From a virus: DNA of 41,677 nt. Below are positions 24,148-32,455 of the stretch, in pieces. How positions within the stretch are numbered: position 1 is the stretch's first letter; every line of letters starts with the position of its first letter. The notes under the pieces were generated by a model. That model worked only from the letters and a program-made list of their open reading frames with translations. It searched no databases and had not been told where the DNA came from. The translations under genes were made by a program, and so were the position numbers. The DNA lies in IMG/VR virus record IMGVR_UViG_3300046463_000119, positions 1 to 41,677 of that record; one strand, given 5' to 3'.

Positions 24148-24341
24148 TCGTAGGCGAACTCGTAGTAATCGGCTTCGAGTTCCTGTACTAGCTTGTGTAG
24201 TTCGATCTGGGGCAGGTACTCGCGGGCCTCGTAGACTCGCTCCCGTGCGCCTCGGGTGTTCCCTGTGAGAAGGGCGCAGGCTATAAGGTCGTAGAAGGCG
24301 CGGTACGAACTCACGCGGAGGACTTCTGCTACTGCGCTCAA
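24144..24341 (-). CDS. Small protein, unknown function
   Basis: 65 residues beginning at a TTG that overlaps the previous stop (TTGA) and ending in ATGA overlap with the methyltransferase-like gene. Helical, with an acidic aromatic end ('LHKLVQELEADYYEFAYE'). No motif recognised; the tight coupling is the main support. Confidence 0.6.
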   Translation of the reverse strand: MSAVAEVLRVSSYRAFYDLIACALLTGNTRGARERVYEAREYLPQIELHKLVQELEADYYEFAYE

Positions 24342-24745
24342 TCTTCAATCCCGTAGTGTTTGCGGATAAGCTCTGAGATAAACAGGCCGTTAGTATTGAT
24401 GTGGTCTATGTGAAGCTTCCCGCTCTCCGGGTCCCGACTGTCCAGACCGTGCTTACCAATCTCGGACATATGCCGTTCCATCGCGGACCAGTAACGGTCA
24501 ATTCCTTCCTCTACTTCCCGCCAGCTATGGGCCTCGTACTTGATAGCCCCGAAGGTGAGGACACTAGCGATGCCAGCCAGCGCGCGGGCACAGCCAAAGC
24601 GGAGAAGCGAGAAGCGCGGCTTGCCTCCGTCATACTTCAGGCCCTTAAGCGTGGGATGCTCCGGGACATCCGGAGCGCTAAACATTGAGCAGTACTGATT
24701 GTGGGAGCCATTGAGGCCCCCACACATTACGCATTCAGCAATCAT
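24338..24745 (-). CDS. dATP/dGTP diphosphohydrolase-like protein
   Basis: 135 residues. The core 'LKYDGGKPRFSLLRFGCARALAGIASVLTFGAIKY' followed by 'SWREVEEGIDRYWSAMERHM' and 'DSRDPESGKLHIDHINTNGLFISEL' matches the phage family annotated as dATP/dGTP (pyro)phosphohydrolase, an all-alpha metal enzyme with Glu/Asp/His ligands. An N-terminal 'CVMCGG....QYC' cluster may bind zinc and is an addition to the core. It probably adjusts nucleotide pools during phage replication, alongside the HD hydrolase at 30589. Confidence 0.75.
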   Translation of the reverse strand: MIAECVMCGGLNGSHNQYCSMFSAPDVPEHPTLKGLKYDGGKPRFSLLRFGCARALAGIASVLTFGAIKYEAHSWREVEEGIDRYWSAMERHMSEIGKHGLDSRDPESGKLHIDHINTNGLFISELIRKHYGIED

Positions 24746-24756
24746 CCGTTCCCCTG

Positions 24757-25542
24757 TTAAGAAACCAGCAAGTTAGCCTTGTGGGCCTTCGAATTAACCG
24801 TGAGACGGCCCCGGCTCCACGCTCCGCAGCCCTGGCAGTGGTAACGCGGATACTGTCCGACTTGGGTGTAGCGCAGGCCCTTAAGGTGTACGTGAGTGCT
24901 ACCGCAGTGCGGGCACTTCGGGCCGGTATCCTCGGACTTATCGTAATTGCCTACGTTCGGGTGCCCCTGCATCCACGGGCGGAGAATCAGGTACAGTTCC
25001 TCCAGCGACACAACGTCCGCGATGTTATAAACTTTCATCTCCTCCCACGCAGCCGGATTGCCCGCAAGGCATTCCTTCCACAGAGAGAAGCCGGGGAACT
25101 TAGCGTGCGCTAGCTTCTTCGTGGTGCAGAGTTTGCCCGTGAGGAATTCCAGCTTCGCGGAGGTCATAGCAAAATGCTTCCGCGTCTCCAGCAGCGTATC
25201 CACTACCTTAAACGGGGACGTGGGCGGGAGGCCCAGCAGGAGGAAGCGGGCTTGAATCTTCCGCACGTCAAACGACTTCCCGTTATGGGCTACTACGATG
25301 TCCGCCTTATCCAGCAGCTTCCAGAGGCGTTTAACGATACGGGTATCGTCCTCCTTGTTCTTCTGCTTCGAGTTATCGGCGTAGATAATGCGAGGGTCGT
25401 CCAGCCACTTCGCGCAGTACGAGAGGATGCACCACTCCTCCGCAATCTGGTTAAGTCCCACATTTTGTTTCCAAAGCGACCACACATAACCAAGAATCGG
25501 ACTTGTTTCGATGTCCAGGCAGAGGATACGGGGCTTCTTCAT
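24757..25542 (-). CDS. RNase H-like (DEDD) exonuclease with C-terminal zinc ribbon
   Basis: 261 residues. 'ILCLDIETSP' holds the first two acidic residues (Asp10, Glu12) of the exonuclease fold; 'IVVAHNGKSFDVRKIQARF' is motif II (Asn and Asp) and 'YNIADVVSLEELY' is motif III. This is a stand-alone proofreading-type nuclease, separate from the exonuclease domain inside the DNA polymerase. Residues about 210-240 ('CPHCGSTHVHL', 'YHCQGCGAW') form a zinc ribbon. It overlaps the endonuclease VII-like gene (ATGA). Role in repair or host-DNA breakdown is inferred. Confidence 0.8.
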   Translation of the reverse strand: MKKPRILCLDIETSPILGYVWSLWKQNVGLNQIAEEWCILSYCAKWLDDPRIIYADNSKQKNKEDDTRIVKRLWKLLDKADIVVAHNGKSFDVRKIQARFLLLGLPPTSPFKVVDTLLETRKHFAMTSAKLEFLTGKLCTTKKLAHAKFPGFSLWKECLAGNPAAWEEMKVYNIADVVSLEELYLILRPWMQGHPNVGNYDKSEDTGPKCPHCGSTHVHLKGLRYTQVGQYPRYHCQGCGAWSRGRLTVNSKAHKANLLVS

Positions 25543-25922
25543 TGCGCTTCCTTTTTAGCTTTACGGCGTACAGCAGCGCGTTTCTTCGCAGCCTCTTTCT
25601 TTTCTTCGGGGGTCTTGTGGAGCGGGTGGAAAACAAACGAGGGGTTAAGCTCGTAGTGCTCGATGTAGTCCGCGCATTTACGCAGGAACAAGGGGGCAGG
25701 CGTCCCGCCTCCGACTCGTCCCGCCCAATTCTCTACGCGGCCTAGTACTGCATTAACCCAGCGGGGTAGCGTGGCCCGCATCATTCCGGAGCGGTGACAA
25801 TGGTCCGCTACTACGTCTTCTGTCATATGCCAGCCCGTAATAGGGCAGCGTCCCGCCTGCCGTGCCTTCTGCTCTGTCCGCCATGCGGCTAGCTCAGTGG
25901 CCTTTAATTTTCTGAAGCTCAT
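25539..25922 (-). CDS. Endonuclease VII-like Holliday-junction resolvase
   Basis: 127 residues. 'ARQAGRCPITGWHM' then 'VVADHCHRSGMMRATLPRWVNAVLGRVEN' is the His-Me/endonuclease VII core (Asp-His, then Gly..Arg..Leu...Asn..Leu-Gly). Usually the first half also has a second Cys; here only one Cys (in 'CPITG') precedes the DHCH motif, so zinc binding may be altered. The C-terminal 30 residues are very basic and Lys-rich. It would resolve branched replicative DNA before packaging, as T7 gp3 and T4 gp49 do. It overlaps the exonuclease gene by 29 bases. Confidence 0.78.
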   Translation of the reverse strand: MSFRKLKATELAAWRTEQKARQAGRCPITGWHMTEDVVADHCHRSGMMRATLPRWVNAVLGRVENWAGRVGGGTPAPLFLRKCADYIEHYELNPSFVFHPLHKTPEEKKEAAKKRAAVRRKAKKEAQ

Positions 25923-26829
25923 TAATCCCCTGTGTTACGCGCTCCTGCAATCGCTCAAGCGCTCGGTTAATGTGAGGGCACGGGGGGAACGCCTCCGCTA
26001 CGTTTGCAATGCTCGCTTGGGCGTCCGTACGCAGCCACAGGAGGCCCGCTTGTTCTACGAGAGCGTCTGCCCAGCCCGTACCGTAATGAGCGGCGTAGGC
26101 GGTCTGTACGCGGTCGTAGGCGTCCTCCGTGCAGGTAGTCCCGGCAAGGTACTTCTCCGCCCCGGCTTCCCCGCACTGCTTCCCGAATAGCTTGGGAATG
26201 CCGGGGATGTGGTCCGCTGTATCGCCTTGGAGGAGCTGGAGCCAGAACCATTTAAGGCCGTACTGGAGGCCGTCCTCGCCCTGCACGTCATACGCCCCAG
26301 GCGGGACCTCTGTACGCTCCCACGTCATCCAATTAATGTGCAGGCCGGGAAGCATCCGGAAGTCTTTGTCCCGAGTGCTGATAGCGATATGCTCAAGGGT
26401 GGAGCAGTACGCTACCCCGTCATCCGCTTCTCGCGTTACCCAGACCTTCGGGCGGAACTTAGGCCCCTCGTAATGCTCCAGCACCTCGCGGAGGTACTGC
26501 CAGTTACGCGGCTTGCGTCCGCTGCGCTGCCCTTGATAGGGCTTTACCGTCGCAATGAGGTAGCGATTCGCTTTAGTGCATCCCGAAGCGGAGAGGTGGA
26601 GGACAACGGACTCAGACCCGGTAAGAAGCCGGGTCGTTTCAATTCGCCCGAAGGCGTTTTGTCTAGCTTGTCCGGGCAGACAATCATCATTCCCGGCTGC
26701 GAAGTACGCGAGGTAATCCCCGTCAAGGTGAAGTACTCGTCCCAGAACGACTGCGGGAAACGTACCCGCTCCGAACTGCGGCTTGTCCTCTGCCGCCTTC
26801 GCAATCTTAGCTCTGAGGGACTCATTCAT
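25894..26829 (-). CDS. 5'-3' exonuclease (T7 gp6 / FEN type)
   Basis: 311 residues from the ATG at 26829 that overlaps the previous stop (TAATG). Conserved FEN-type motifs in order: 'LHLDGDYLAYFAA', 'VTREADDGVAYCS', 'ISTRDKDFRMLPGLHINW' and 'LLQGDTADHIPGIPKLFG', giving the aspartate cluster for two metals and a helix-hairpin-helix. T7 gp6 of the same class removes RNA primers and degrades host DNA. It lies between the ssDNA-binding protein and endonuclease genes, the usual T7-like setting. Confidence 0.88.
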   Translation of the reverse strand: MNESLRAKIAKAAEDKPQFGAGTFPAVVLGRVLHLDGDYLAYFAAGNDDCLPGQARQNAFGRIETTRLLTGSESVVLHLSASGCTKANRYLIATVKPYQGQRSGRKPRNWQYLREVLEHYEGPKFRPKVWVTREADDGVAYCSTLEHIAISTRDKDFRMLPGLHINWMTWERTEVPPGAYDVQGEDGLQYGLKWFWLQLLQGDTADHIPGIPKLFGKQCGEAGAEKYLAGTTCTEDAYDRVQTAYAAHYGTGWADALVEQAGLLWLRTDAQASIANVAEAFPPCPHINRALERLQERVTQGINELQKIKGH

Positions 26830-27704
26830 TAGCCGATAGCTGCGAGCGGGTCCGCTGCTGCGTCCGTCCACGGGGCTTCGTCGTCCTCGCCCGGCACACG
26901 GTCCGGGGTCTCTGCGTCCGGGAGGTCCGGGGTAGCTCCGCCTGCGGCAACAATCGCAGAGAGCGGGGACGTGGCCCAGTTCTTAGCGCTGCGGATTTTG
27001 TTCTGAATCACGTTCTTAGACTTTGCGGGGCTGATAACAGCACCCGTCTTCTCGTCCTTACGCTCCGGGTACTCGCCATCGATAAAGAGGCTGTCCCACA
27101 TCTCCTTATCAGCCAAGTCCCAGATAAACGCCTTGAGGTCCGTAAGGGCCGGGGCCACGGCTACGAGGACTTCCTTACCGCTCATGGGGTCCTGATACTT
27201 CGGGCCGGTAATGCGGTAGCCGTCTCCGACCGGAAGCGTGTCGTTACTGCCCTTCAGCGTGGCGTACGTCTTCTTGCCGTCCTTGCTTTTCTTGTGGTAG
27301 ACGGAGACGAGGAAGGCCTCGCCCAGAAGCTCCGCCATGTGCGTAGCCTTGCCCGCGTAATTCATCGCAGCGAAAATCTTAAAGAAGTTCGCCTTATCGC
27401 CCAAGGCCAGATTCTCGTTAATCGTAATCCGCTGCGGAACAAGCGTACCGTCGTCCAGCTTGCGCGGGGCATGGTTCGGGCCGCTCAATTCGAAGACCAA
27501 ATCTACCTTCTTCTTATCCTTCTTCTGGCCGGGATTGTTGTAGTCGTTTTCCTCGTGGATACCCAATTCCAAGTAGGCGACGAAGCGAGCTTGGGCGATA
27601 CCCTGCGCCGGGGGCGTGTAGTCGCCTCCGCCTGCGTTCGCTTCCGTCATGTTCGGGCCGGTCTTCGCTGCTTCTGCAATCTTTGCTTTAAGGTCGTATG
27701 CCAT
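26829..27704 (-). CDS. Probable ssDNA-binding protein of T7/phiKMV-like phages
   Basis: 291 residues. The pattern 'AYDLKAKIAEAAKTGPNM', 'GGGDYTPPAQGIAQARFVAYLELG', 'KVDLVFELSGPNH' and 'KSKNVIQNKIRSAKNW' is that of a conserved phage protein regarded as the ssDNA-binding protein of this replisome type. The acidic C-terminal tail ('DAETPDRVPGEDDEAPW') followed by 'AAADPLAAIG' resembles the acidic interaction tails of SSBs such as T7 gp2.5. Its last residues recur at the C-terminus of the product at 35418-35783. It sits next to DNA polymerase. Confidence 0.7.
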   Translation of the reverse strand: MAYDLKAKIAEAAKTGPNMTEANAGGGDYTPPAQGIAQARFVAYLELGIHEENDYNNPGQKKDKKKVDLVFELSGPNHAPRKLDDGTLVPQRITINENLALGDKANFFKIFAAMNYAGKATHMAELLGEAFLVSVYHKKSKDGKKTYATLKGSNDTLPVGDGYRITGPKYQDPMSGKEVLVAVAPALTDLKAFIWDLADKEMWDSLFIDGEYPERKDEKTGAVISPAKSKNVIQNKIRSAKNWATSPLSAIVAAGGATPDLPDAETPDRVPGEDDEAPWTDAAADPLAAIG

Positions 27705-27724
27705 GTGTCTAGTAGTCCTATGTT

Positions 27725-30145
27725 TTAGTGCGTAAGAAAAGAGGGCTTATAGCCGTTCATATACTGCTGTCGAATGTCTAGGGTGTATTTGCTGGCTAGT
27801 TCTTCAAAGTCTGCTCCGAAGGCTCGTTCTTCCATCATATTGTTACCGTGGCTGGTAACGCTCGGGACCGGGACGGGAATCGTCCAGCCGAAGTTCCATT
27901 CCATGTACGCGGAGGCATTAACCATGCAGGCGTGAAGCACTGCGCTGGAGTCCACGAGTACCGACTTATGCGAGTCCGCGTACACTGCATCGTGTACGTT
28001 ATTGGTGAGGAGCGATTTCCCCCCGAAGTTCTTACGAGCGTAGAAGGCCCGCACTGCGAGGTACATAGCGGCCTTCGCCCACTCCCCGCCCGTTCCCTGC
28101 ACCTCGTAGTTAGCGATTTCCGTAGGGCTGAAGCTCTGGGGAAGTCCGCCTTGACGAATCGCCCAGGCCGGGGACGGGGACTCGCTGTAGCTGTAAACCT
28201 TGTTATCGGGCGTAACGCTGCGCCCCTTACCAAGCTGGCACATAAGGCCCTTAACTTCCGGGTGCGGCTGGATGTTCTGCGTAGGCCTGCGGCTGGCCTT
28301 GATACGGGCCGTCTTCGCCTCGTTATAGGCTGCAAGCTCCGGATACCGGATGTTCTCCGCCTTAATCAGGGCTTCCACGTCCTCAATCGCCATACCCGTA
28401 GAGTCCGCAATCTTCTTAGCCCCTGCCCCGTACGCCCGCTGGAAGCTAAATACCTTCGCCTCCGTACGCTTCTTCTTCCACTCGGGTTTAGCCTCCACCA
28501 CGCACAGCCGGTACGCCTCCTCGTAGCTAATCCCTTCCTTCTGGGAGACGCGTACGCAGTGCATATCAAGGCCAAGCTTCAAGTCCTCGATAAGCTGCTT
28601 ACACAAGGTTAGAATCGCCTGTACGTACACCTCCAGCGCGGTAAAGTCGGACTGCACAATCTGTCCGTCCGGCCCGAAGCGAGACACGAAGACCCGCTTA
28701 ATCTGGGACCCCTCCGGCTTCCCGTTAATCTCGCAGTACTTCTCCGTCTTCGGGTCGTTATGCGTGCCCTTCGAGACGTTCTGGAGGTTCGGGTTATTGG
28801 AGGAGAAGCGAGCCGTAACCGTGGATGTGTGGTTAAGGCTGTGGTGGATAATGCTATCCTCGCCCACAAGGGTAAGCATCCCCTTTTGCTCACCCGTCTT
28901 CTCGTCTGTCGAGATGTAATACGTAGTCAAGTCCTTATTGAGCTTCGCCACGCCTGCCAGAGTCTTAAGGAACGGGATATTCCGGACGCCTAGCTCCTCG
29001 ATAACCTCGGACGAGACGGAGTACAGGCCCTCGGTACTGCTGGCCCAGCTAGCCTCCGGCTCCGTGTATCCGGGGAAGTCGTAGAAGAAGTCCCGCATCG
29101 CGGACTTAGGCTTGCTGAGGTCGTCTACCTTCTTCGTAACCGTCTTGTACTCGCCCGCGTTCTTCCCGCCCACATACCGGACTGGCTCGGGGGGATGGTC
29201 CAGCCGTTGCCAGTCCTCTACCGCCATCGTCTCGAAGGACTTTTTACCGTCCGCCGTTACCGTGGGCTTGGCCTTAATGTAAAGGTGTCGCTCCTCGCGC
29301 TGCGTGTACGCCTGCTTCCCGTCCTCGTCCAGAATAGGCATACGCTTTTGATACTTGACCTTGCCCCCGAAGATAAGCGGAGAGAGGTGATAACGATTGG
29401 ACCAATTGAACTCAAACGGCAGGCCCTCGGGCAGGTACGCGCGAAGCTCCGTTTCCATCTTGTCCAGGTTCTCTCGAAGTTCCTCCGCGAGCTTCAGGCC
29501 CAATTCCCTATCCACGTACAGGCCGTTACGTTCCATCTCCGTAGTAGCAATTAGGCTACCCATATTCAGGAGGAGGGATTTAACCTGTCCGGACTTGCGG
29601 GCCTTGGCAAGCTGGCCCAGGAAGATTTTCTCCGTGTTCCCGATGTCGCCTAGCCCGCTCTCGTCCCCGCACAGGTAACGCATGAGTAGGTCCTTATCGA
29701 TGTCCGGAGTATCTACCCCGGCCTCCCAGAGGGCCTTAACCTCGTCAATCTTCACGTTCCCGCCGTAGGCCGTTACCATCTCGTCCATAGCCAGCATATG
29801 GCTGGACGGCTCCATACCTCGGAGCAGGTACTCCGCGCATTGACAATCCCAGACAGTACCCCCGCGCGCTACGTAGTCCATCCACGCGTCTAAATTTTGG
29901 GGTTCCCGCAGCGCGTAGAGTAAATCGAACTTGATATTTACGCCTACAAGGATGGTCGTCGCCTTGAGCAGTTTAGTGAACCAATCGAACGGCCTAGGCC
30001 CTCGCCCGAAGTACTCGCCTACGACTTCCCCGCCCTGCCGCTTCCAGCCGGAGGCCACTACGAAGTTATCGGGATGGAACGGACTAGCCTTACGCTTCAT
30101 GTACTTCTTAATGCTTGTCTCGACGTCAAATACGCAGTAGGTCAT
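27725..30145 (-). CDS. Family A (T7-type) DNA polymerase with 3'-5' exonuclease
   Basis: 806 residues. Exonuclease motifs: 'FDVETS' (Asp7, Glu9), 'NIKFD' (about 70-74) and 'YLCGDESG' (Tyr157, Asp161). Polymerase motif A is 'QSDFTALEVY' (Asp500), motif B 'RTEAKVFSFQRAYG' (Arg560, Lys564, Phe568, Tyr572) and motif C 'NVHDAVYA' (His718, Asp719). Both catalytic aspartates and the O-helix are intact. Motif C reads HDA instead of the common HDE, and motif A lacks the usual 'IELR'. About 100 residues longer than T7 gp5, with inserts between exonuclease and palm. It overlaps the HNH gene upstream. Confidence 0.93.
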   Translation of the reverse strand: MTYCVFDVETSIKKYMKRKASPFHPDNFVVASGWKRQGGEVVGEYFGRGPRPFDWFTKLLKATTILVGVNIKFDLLYALREPQNLDAWMDYVARGGTVWDCQCAEYLLRGMEPSSHMLAMDEMVTAYGGNVKIDEVKALWEAGVDTPDIDKDLLMRYLCGDESGLGDIGNTEKIFLGQLAKARKSGQVKSLLLNMGSLIATTEMERNGLYVDRELGLKLAEELRENLDKMETELRAYLPEGLPFEFNWSNRYHLSPLIFGGKVKYQKRMPILDEDGKQAYTQREERHLYIKAKPTVTADGKKSFETMAVEDWQRLDHPPEPVRYVGGKNAGEYKTVTKKVDDLSKPKSAMRDFFYDFPGYTEPEASWASSTEGLYSVSSEVIEELGVRNIPFLKTLAGVAKLNKDLTTYYISTDEKTGEQKGMLTLVGEDSIIHHSLNHTSTVTARFSSNNPNLQNVSKGTHNDPKTEKYCEINGKPEGSQIKRVFVSRFGPDGQIVQSDFTALEVYVQAILTLCKQLIEDLKLGLDMHCVRVSQKEGISYEEAYRLCVVEAKPEWKKKRTEAKVFSFQRAYGAGAKKIADSTGMAIEDVEALIKAENIRYPELAAYNEAKTARIKASRRPTQNIQPHPEVKGLMCQLGKGRSVTPDNKVYSYSESPSPAWAIRQGGLPQSFSPTEIANYEVQGTGGEWAKAAMYLAVRAFYARKNFGGKSLLTNNVHDAVYADSHKSVLVDSSAVLHACMVNASAYMEWNFGWTIPVPVPSVTSHGNNMMEERAFGADFEELASKYTLDIRQQYMNGYKPSFLTH

Positions 30146-30588
30146 ATGTGTTTCCAGTACTCCTTTCTAACAATCCGGCTAACGTCGCTCTGTCTACACC
30201 CGAAGCGACCCGCTATTGAGGTCTGCGTCTCGCCCGCCGCGTAGCAGGCCCGCATTGTGAGCACCTGTAGCTCCGTCCATCGCGCGGCGCGCTGCTCCGC
30301 GCCTCGTTTGCGGTTTTCAGTCTGGGCGAAATTGCGCAGATTGTTAGCGTGCCTGCCCCGCTCTACCGCGTCTTTCATGTTGTCGGAGTGCGTGCCCCAG
30401 CGCAGGTGCTCGGGATTAATGCAGCGCTTGTTATCGCAGCTATGCAGTGCAAACCTCCCGTTAGGCTGCTCCCCTGTATGGATAATCAAGGCCCGAACGT
30501 GCTTTCCTATGTACCGCCCGCCGTACCAGCAGGTGGAGTACTCGCCCCGGCTACCCTTGCATCCGTGGTCCACGCACGCCGTATCCAA
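30142..30588 (-). CDS. HNH endonuclease with C-terminal helix-turn-helix
   Basis: 148 residues from a TTG directly after the previous stop; AGGAG precedes it at good spacing. 'FALHSCDNKRCINPEHLRWGTHSDNMKDAVERGRH' is the HNH/zinc core of the I-HmuI-like family of homing endonucleases. The C-terminal 'GETQTSIAGRFGCRQSDVSRIV' is a helix-turn-helix for DNA recognition. It lies immediately before the DNA polymerase gene and overlaps its start, a frequent insertion site of homing endonucleases in T7-like phages. Confidence 0.82.
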   Translation of the reverse strand: MDTACVDHGCKGSRGEYSTCWYGGRYIGKHVRALIIHTGEQPNGRFALHSCDNKRCINPEHLRWGTHSDNMKDAVERGRHANNLRNFAQTENRKRGAEQRAARWTELQVLTMRACYAAGETQTSIAGRFGCRQSDVSRIVRKEYWKHI

Positions 30589-31140
30589 TCAAGCTCCTGT
30601 CAGTTCGTTGTAGCGGTGTAGAAAATCGGCTTGGGCGGTCGCTGGGTGCTGCCCCCAGATAATCATTCCGCGCTGCGGCTCGATGCTGTCCGTCCAGTAC
30701 CAAGCCTGTTTATCCACCCCAGCGTACGGGGGCAGCGCTCGGGGCATGAGGTCCCGCCGTTCCGTTACCAGCATCCGGAGGTCCGCTTGCTTAATCGACG
30801 GGTGCAGCGGGAGGGAGAACCCGAAGCGCTCCGCGATAGCGGCCTCTACCTTCGCTTCGATAGCGCGGTAATCCGGGAGAAGCTGCTTAAGCGGGCTGGA
30901 CACGTCGCCTAGGTACGCCTCGCTTGCATCGTGGAGGAGGCCCTGTAGCGCGTACTCCGGGGGCACGAGGCGAGACACGGAGACGCTGTGTTGTGCGACG
31001 CTGTAGAAGCTGCGCGTGTGTCCTGTGAAGCGGCAGATACGGGACAGGGCCGTAGCGATGTCCTCAATGTCAATACTGGCCGGGTCCGGGTTCGATAAGT
31101 CGAAGTACCGGCCCGTAGCTGTGAGGATTACAGGTAGCAA
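30589..31140 (-). CDS. HD-domain nucleotide phosphohydrolase (YfbR/DatZ-like)
   Basis: 183 residues if it starts at the TTG at 31140; the longer open frame is shadow over a small gene. 'SRICRFTGHTRSFYSVAQHSVSVSRL' and 'LQGLLHDASEAYLGDVSSPLK' give the HD metal site (His41, His51, His70-Asp71) of the YfbR-like family that dephosphorylates deoxynucleotides. Related phage enzymes include the dATPase DatZ, but this family is common in ordinary phages. Paired with the hydrolase at 24338 it suggests control of dNTP pools. The start overlaps the 46-residue gene before it. Confidence 0.78.
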   Translation of the reverse strand: MLPVILTATGRYFDLSNPDPASIDIEDIATALSRICRFTGHTRSFYSVAQHSVSVSRLVPPEYALQGLLHDASEAYLGDVSSPLKQLLPDYRAIEAKVEAAIAERFGFSLPLHPSIKQADLRMLVTERRDLMPRALPPYAGVDKQAWYWTDSIEPQRGMIIWGQHPATAQADFLHRYNELTGA

Positions 31141-31268
31141 TTCGCCGCCCAATCCCGGTAAGCGTCCTCCGGGGTATCCCCGTACCCTGTGTGCCCGTCC
31201 TGCCAATGCTCGCCGTAGACGTTGCAAACCCAGCAGGGGCCGCACTTCCAAATTTTCGGCTTGCTCAT
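31128..31268 (-). CDS. Small cysteine-cluster protein, unknown function
   Basis: 46 residues, with an excellent AAGGAGG before the ATG and ATGA overlap with the ligase gene upstream. It has three cysteines in a tight cluster ('WKCGPCWVC') and a second half 'GYGDTPEDAYRDWAANCY'. Small zinc-ribbon-like proteins of this kind are common in phage replication blocks. Function unknown. Confidence 0.72.
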   Translation of the reverse strand: MSKPKIWKCGPCWVCNVYGEHWQDGHTGYGDTPEDAYRDWAANCYL

Positions 31269-32161
31269 GTATCCTCCTTCGCTCGGAACGATTTAAAGAC
31301 CGGATGCCGTGGGGACTCCTTAATGCCGTGGTCAAAATACTTAAAGGTCACGAGGCTACCCAGATAATCCGGCTGGCGTAACCAGAGGTCGGCACGCTGG
31401 ACAGCCGTAAAGCCCGTCCCGATATTGAAGACCCGGCCTTGTGCGTCTCGCACCACGAGAGCACCCAGCGTCCCCTTACCTACAAGGCCCGCCTTCTCCG
31501 TGCTGCGCTCCGTGTGGCCCAAGGCGTCCGTCTTCGCCTCGTTCCCGTTATGCATCTCCTCTACGAAGCCGATAACCTCCGCCTCCGCGTCCGTAAAGCG
31601 CTTGACCTTCACGAGGCCTCCCTCGCGTTCCGTGCTGCGTCCGTACTTGTACCGGCTGTCGGGGTGTCGAATCATCATTCCTTCGTAGCCCTGCTCCAGG
31701 AAGTCCGACTCTCTATCCAGGTCCGGCAGGCCGTGGGCCATGTGCTGATTAACCAGAGTCACCCGCCCGCCTGGAATCTCCGGGATGTGCTCCATAAGGT
31801 CCTTTAGCCTCTGCTCGTAGGTCGGTCCTTGATCTACGTAGTCGAATACATGGAAGGAGAAGTCCGGCTCTCCCTTGATACGCATAACCCCGGAGGTGGA
31901 GTTCTGCATACAGTTAGGGTCCGTGGGGCTACCTACCACAAGCTCCCCGTCCAGCAGGTGCAGACAGAACGCGTTCTCCTTCGCCCAGGCCTGTACGAAC
32001 TCATTAGGAATAGGCTTCAGGCTCCGCGAGTACGCTACCCCGTCGAAGACTACGCAGCGGATACCGTCAATCTTCGGAGAGCAGTACACGGGGTACTTGA
32101 TAAGCTCCGGCTTCGTGAGCGTGGCTGCGAGGTTCGGCTTAAATCCAGTCGGGATACCCAT
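31265..32161 (-). CDS. ATP-dependent DNA ligase
   Basis: 298 residues, compact like T7 gp1.3 (359). The nucleotidyl-transfer motif I is 'SPKIDGIRC' with the adenylated Lys30; motif III 'SFHVFDYV', motif IV 'EGMMIR' and motif V 'GLVKVKRF' follow in order, then an OB-fold C-terminal domain ('LGALVVRDAQGRVFNIGTGF'). It seals nicks between Okazaki fragments. It lies in the leftward replication block between the unknown 97-residue gene and the cysteine-cluster gene. Confidence 0.92.
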   Translation of the reverse strand: MGIPTGFKPNLAATLTKPELIKYPVYCSPKIDGIRCVVFDGVAYSRSLKPIPNEFVQAWAKENAFCLHLLDGELVVGSPTDPNCMQNSTSGVMRIKGEPDFSFHVFDYVDQGPTYEQRLKDLMEHIPEIPGGRVTLVNQHMAHGLPDLDRESDFLEQGYEGMMIRHPDSRYKYGRSTEREGGLVKVKRFTDAEAEVIGFVEEMHNGNEAKTDALGHTERSTEKAGLVGKGTLGALVVRDAQGRVFNIGTGFTAVQRADLWLRQPDYLGSLVTFKYFDHGIKESPRHPVFKSFRAKEDT

Positions 32162-32455
32162 TTAAACTCCAAAGAATTCGCGCGTCTTACGGAACAAGTC
32201 CGCGAAGGCCTCCAGCATCGGCCCCAGGCACTCCGGGAACTCCGCGAAGTCGTCTCTATCTAGGTACTGCGTCCGCTTCTCGTAGCGGTATCCTCGGAAC
32301 ACATCTTCGATACCGAAGACCGGGTACAGCGTCTCCGTAACGAACGTCCCTAGCTCCGTCTCGCGGATAACCCGGACGAGTGTTCCGCGTGTCAAGTAGT
32401 GCTTAGGGTCCGTGTCCGTCCCTGCCTGCTGCGTGATAATTACGCCGTACCGCAT
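32162..32455 (-). CDS. Small replication-block protein, unknown function
   Basis: 97 residues between helicase and ligase; its ATG overlaps the helicase stop (TAATG). The N-terminus suggests a small beta barrel ('YLTRGTLVRVIRETELGTFVTETLYPVFG'), similar in style to the SH3-like proteins at 35.9-37.0 kb; the C-terminus is a helix ending 'LFRKTREFFGV'. No named family. Confidence 0.75.
   Translation of the reverse strand: MRYGVIITQQAGTDTDPKHYLTRGTLVRVIRETELGTFVTETLYPVFGIEDVFRGYRYEKRTQYLDRDDFAEFPECLGPMLEAFADLFRKTREFFGV

Noticed and set aside
24338-31140. A full 2-aminoadenine (Z-genome) pathway
   Set aside because: Only generic nucleotide hydrolases are seen; no PurZ-like gene is in the window, so the claim is not supported.
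31141-31335. N-terminal extension of the HD hydrolase
   Set aside because: The extra residues are Arg/Gly-rich shadow over the cysteine-cluster gene, which has its own strong ribosome site.
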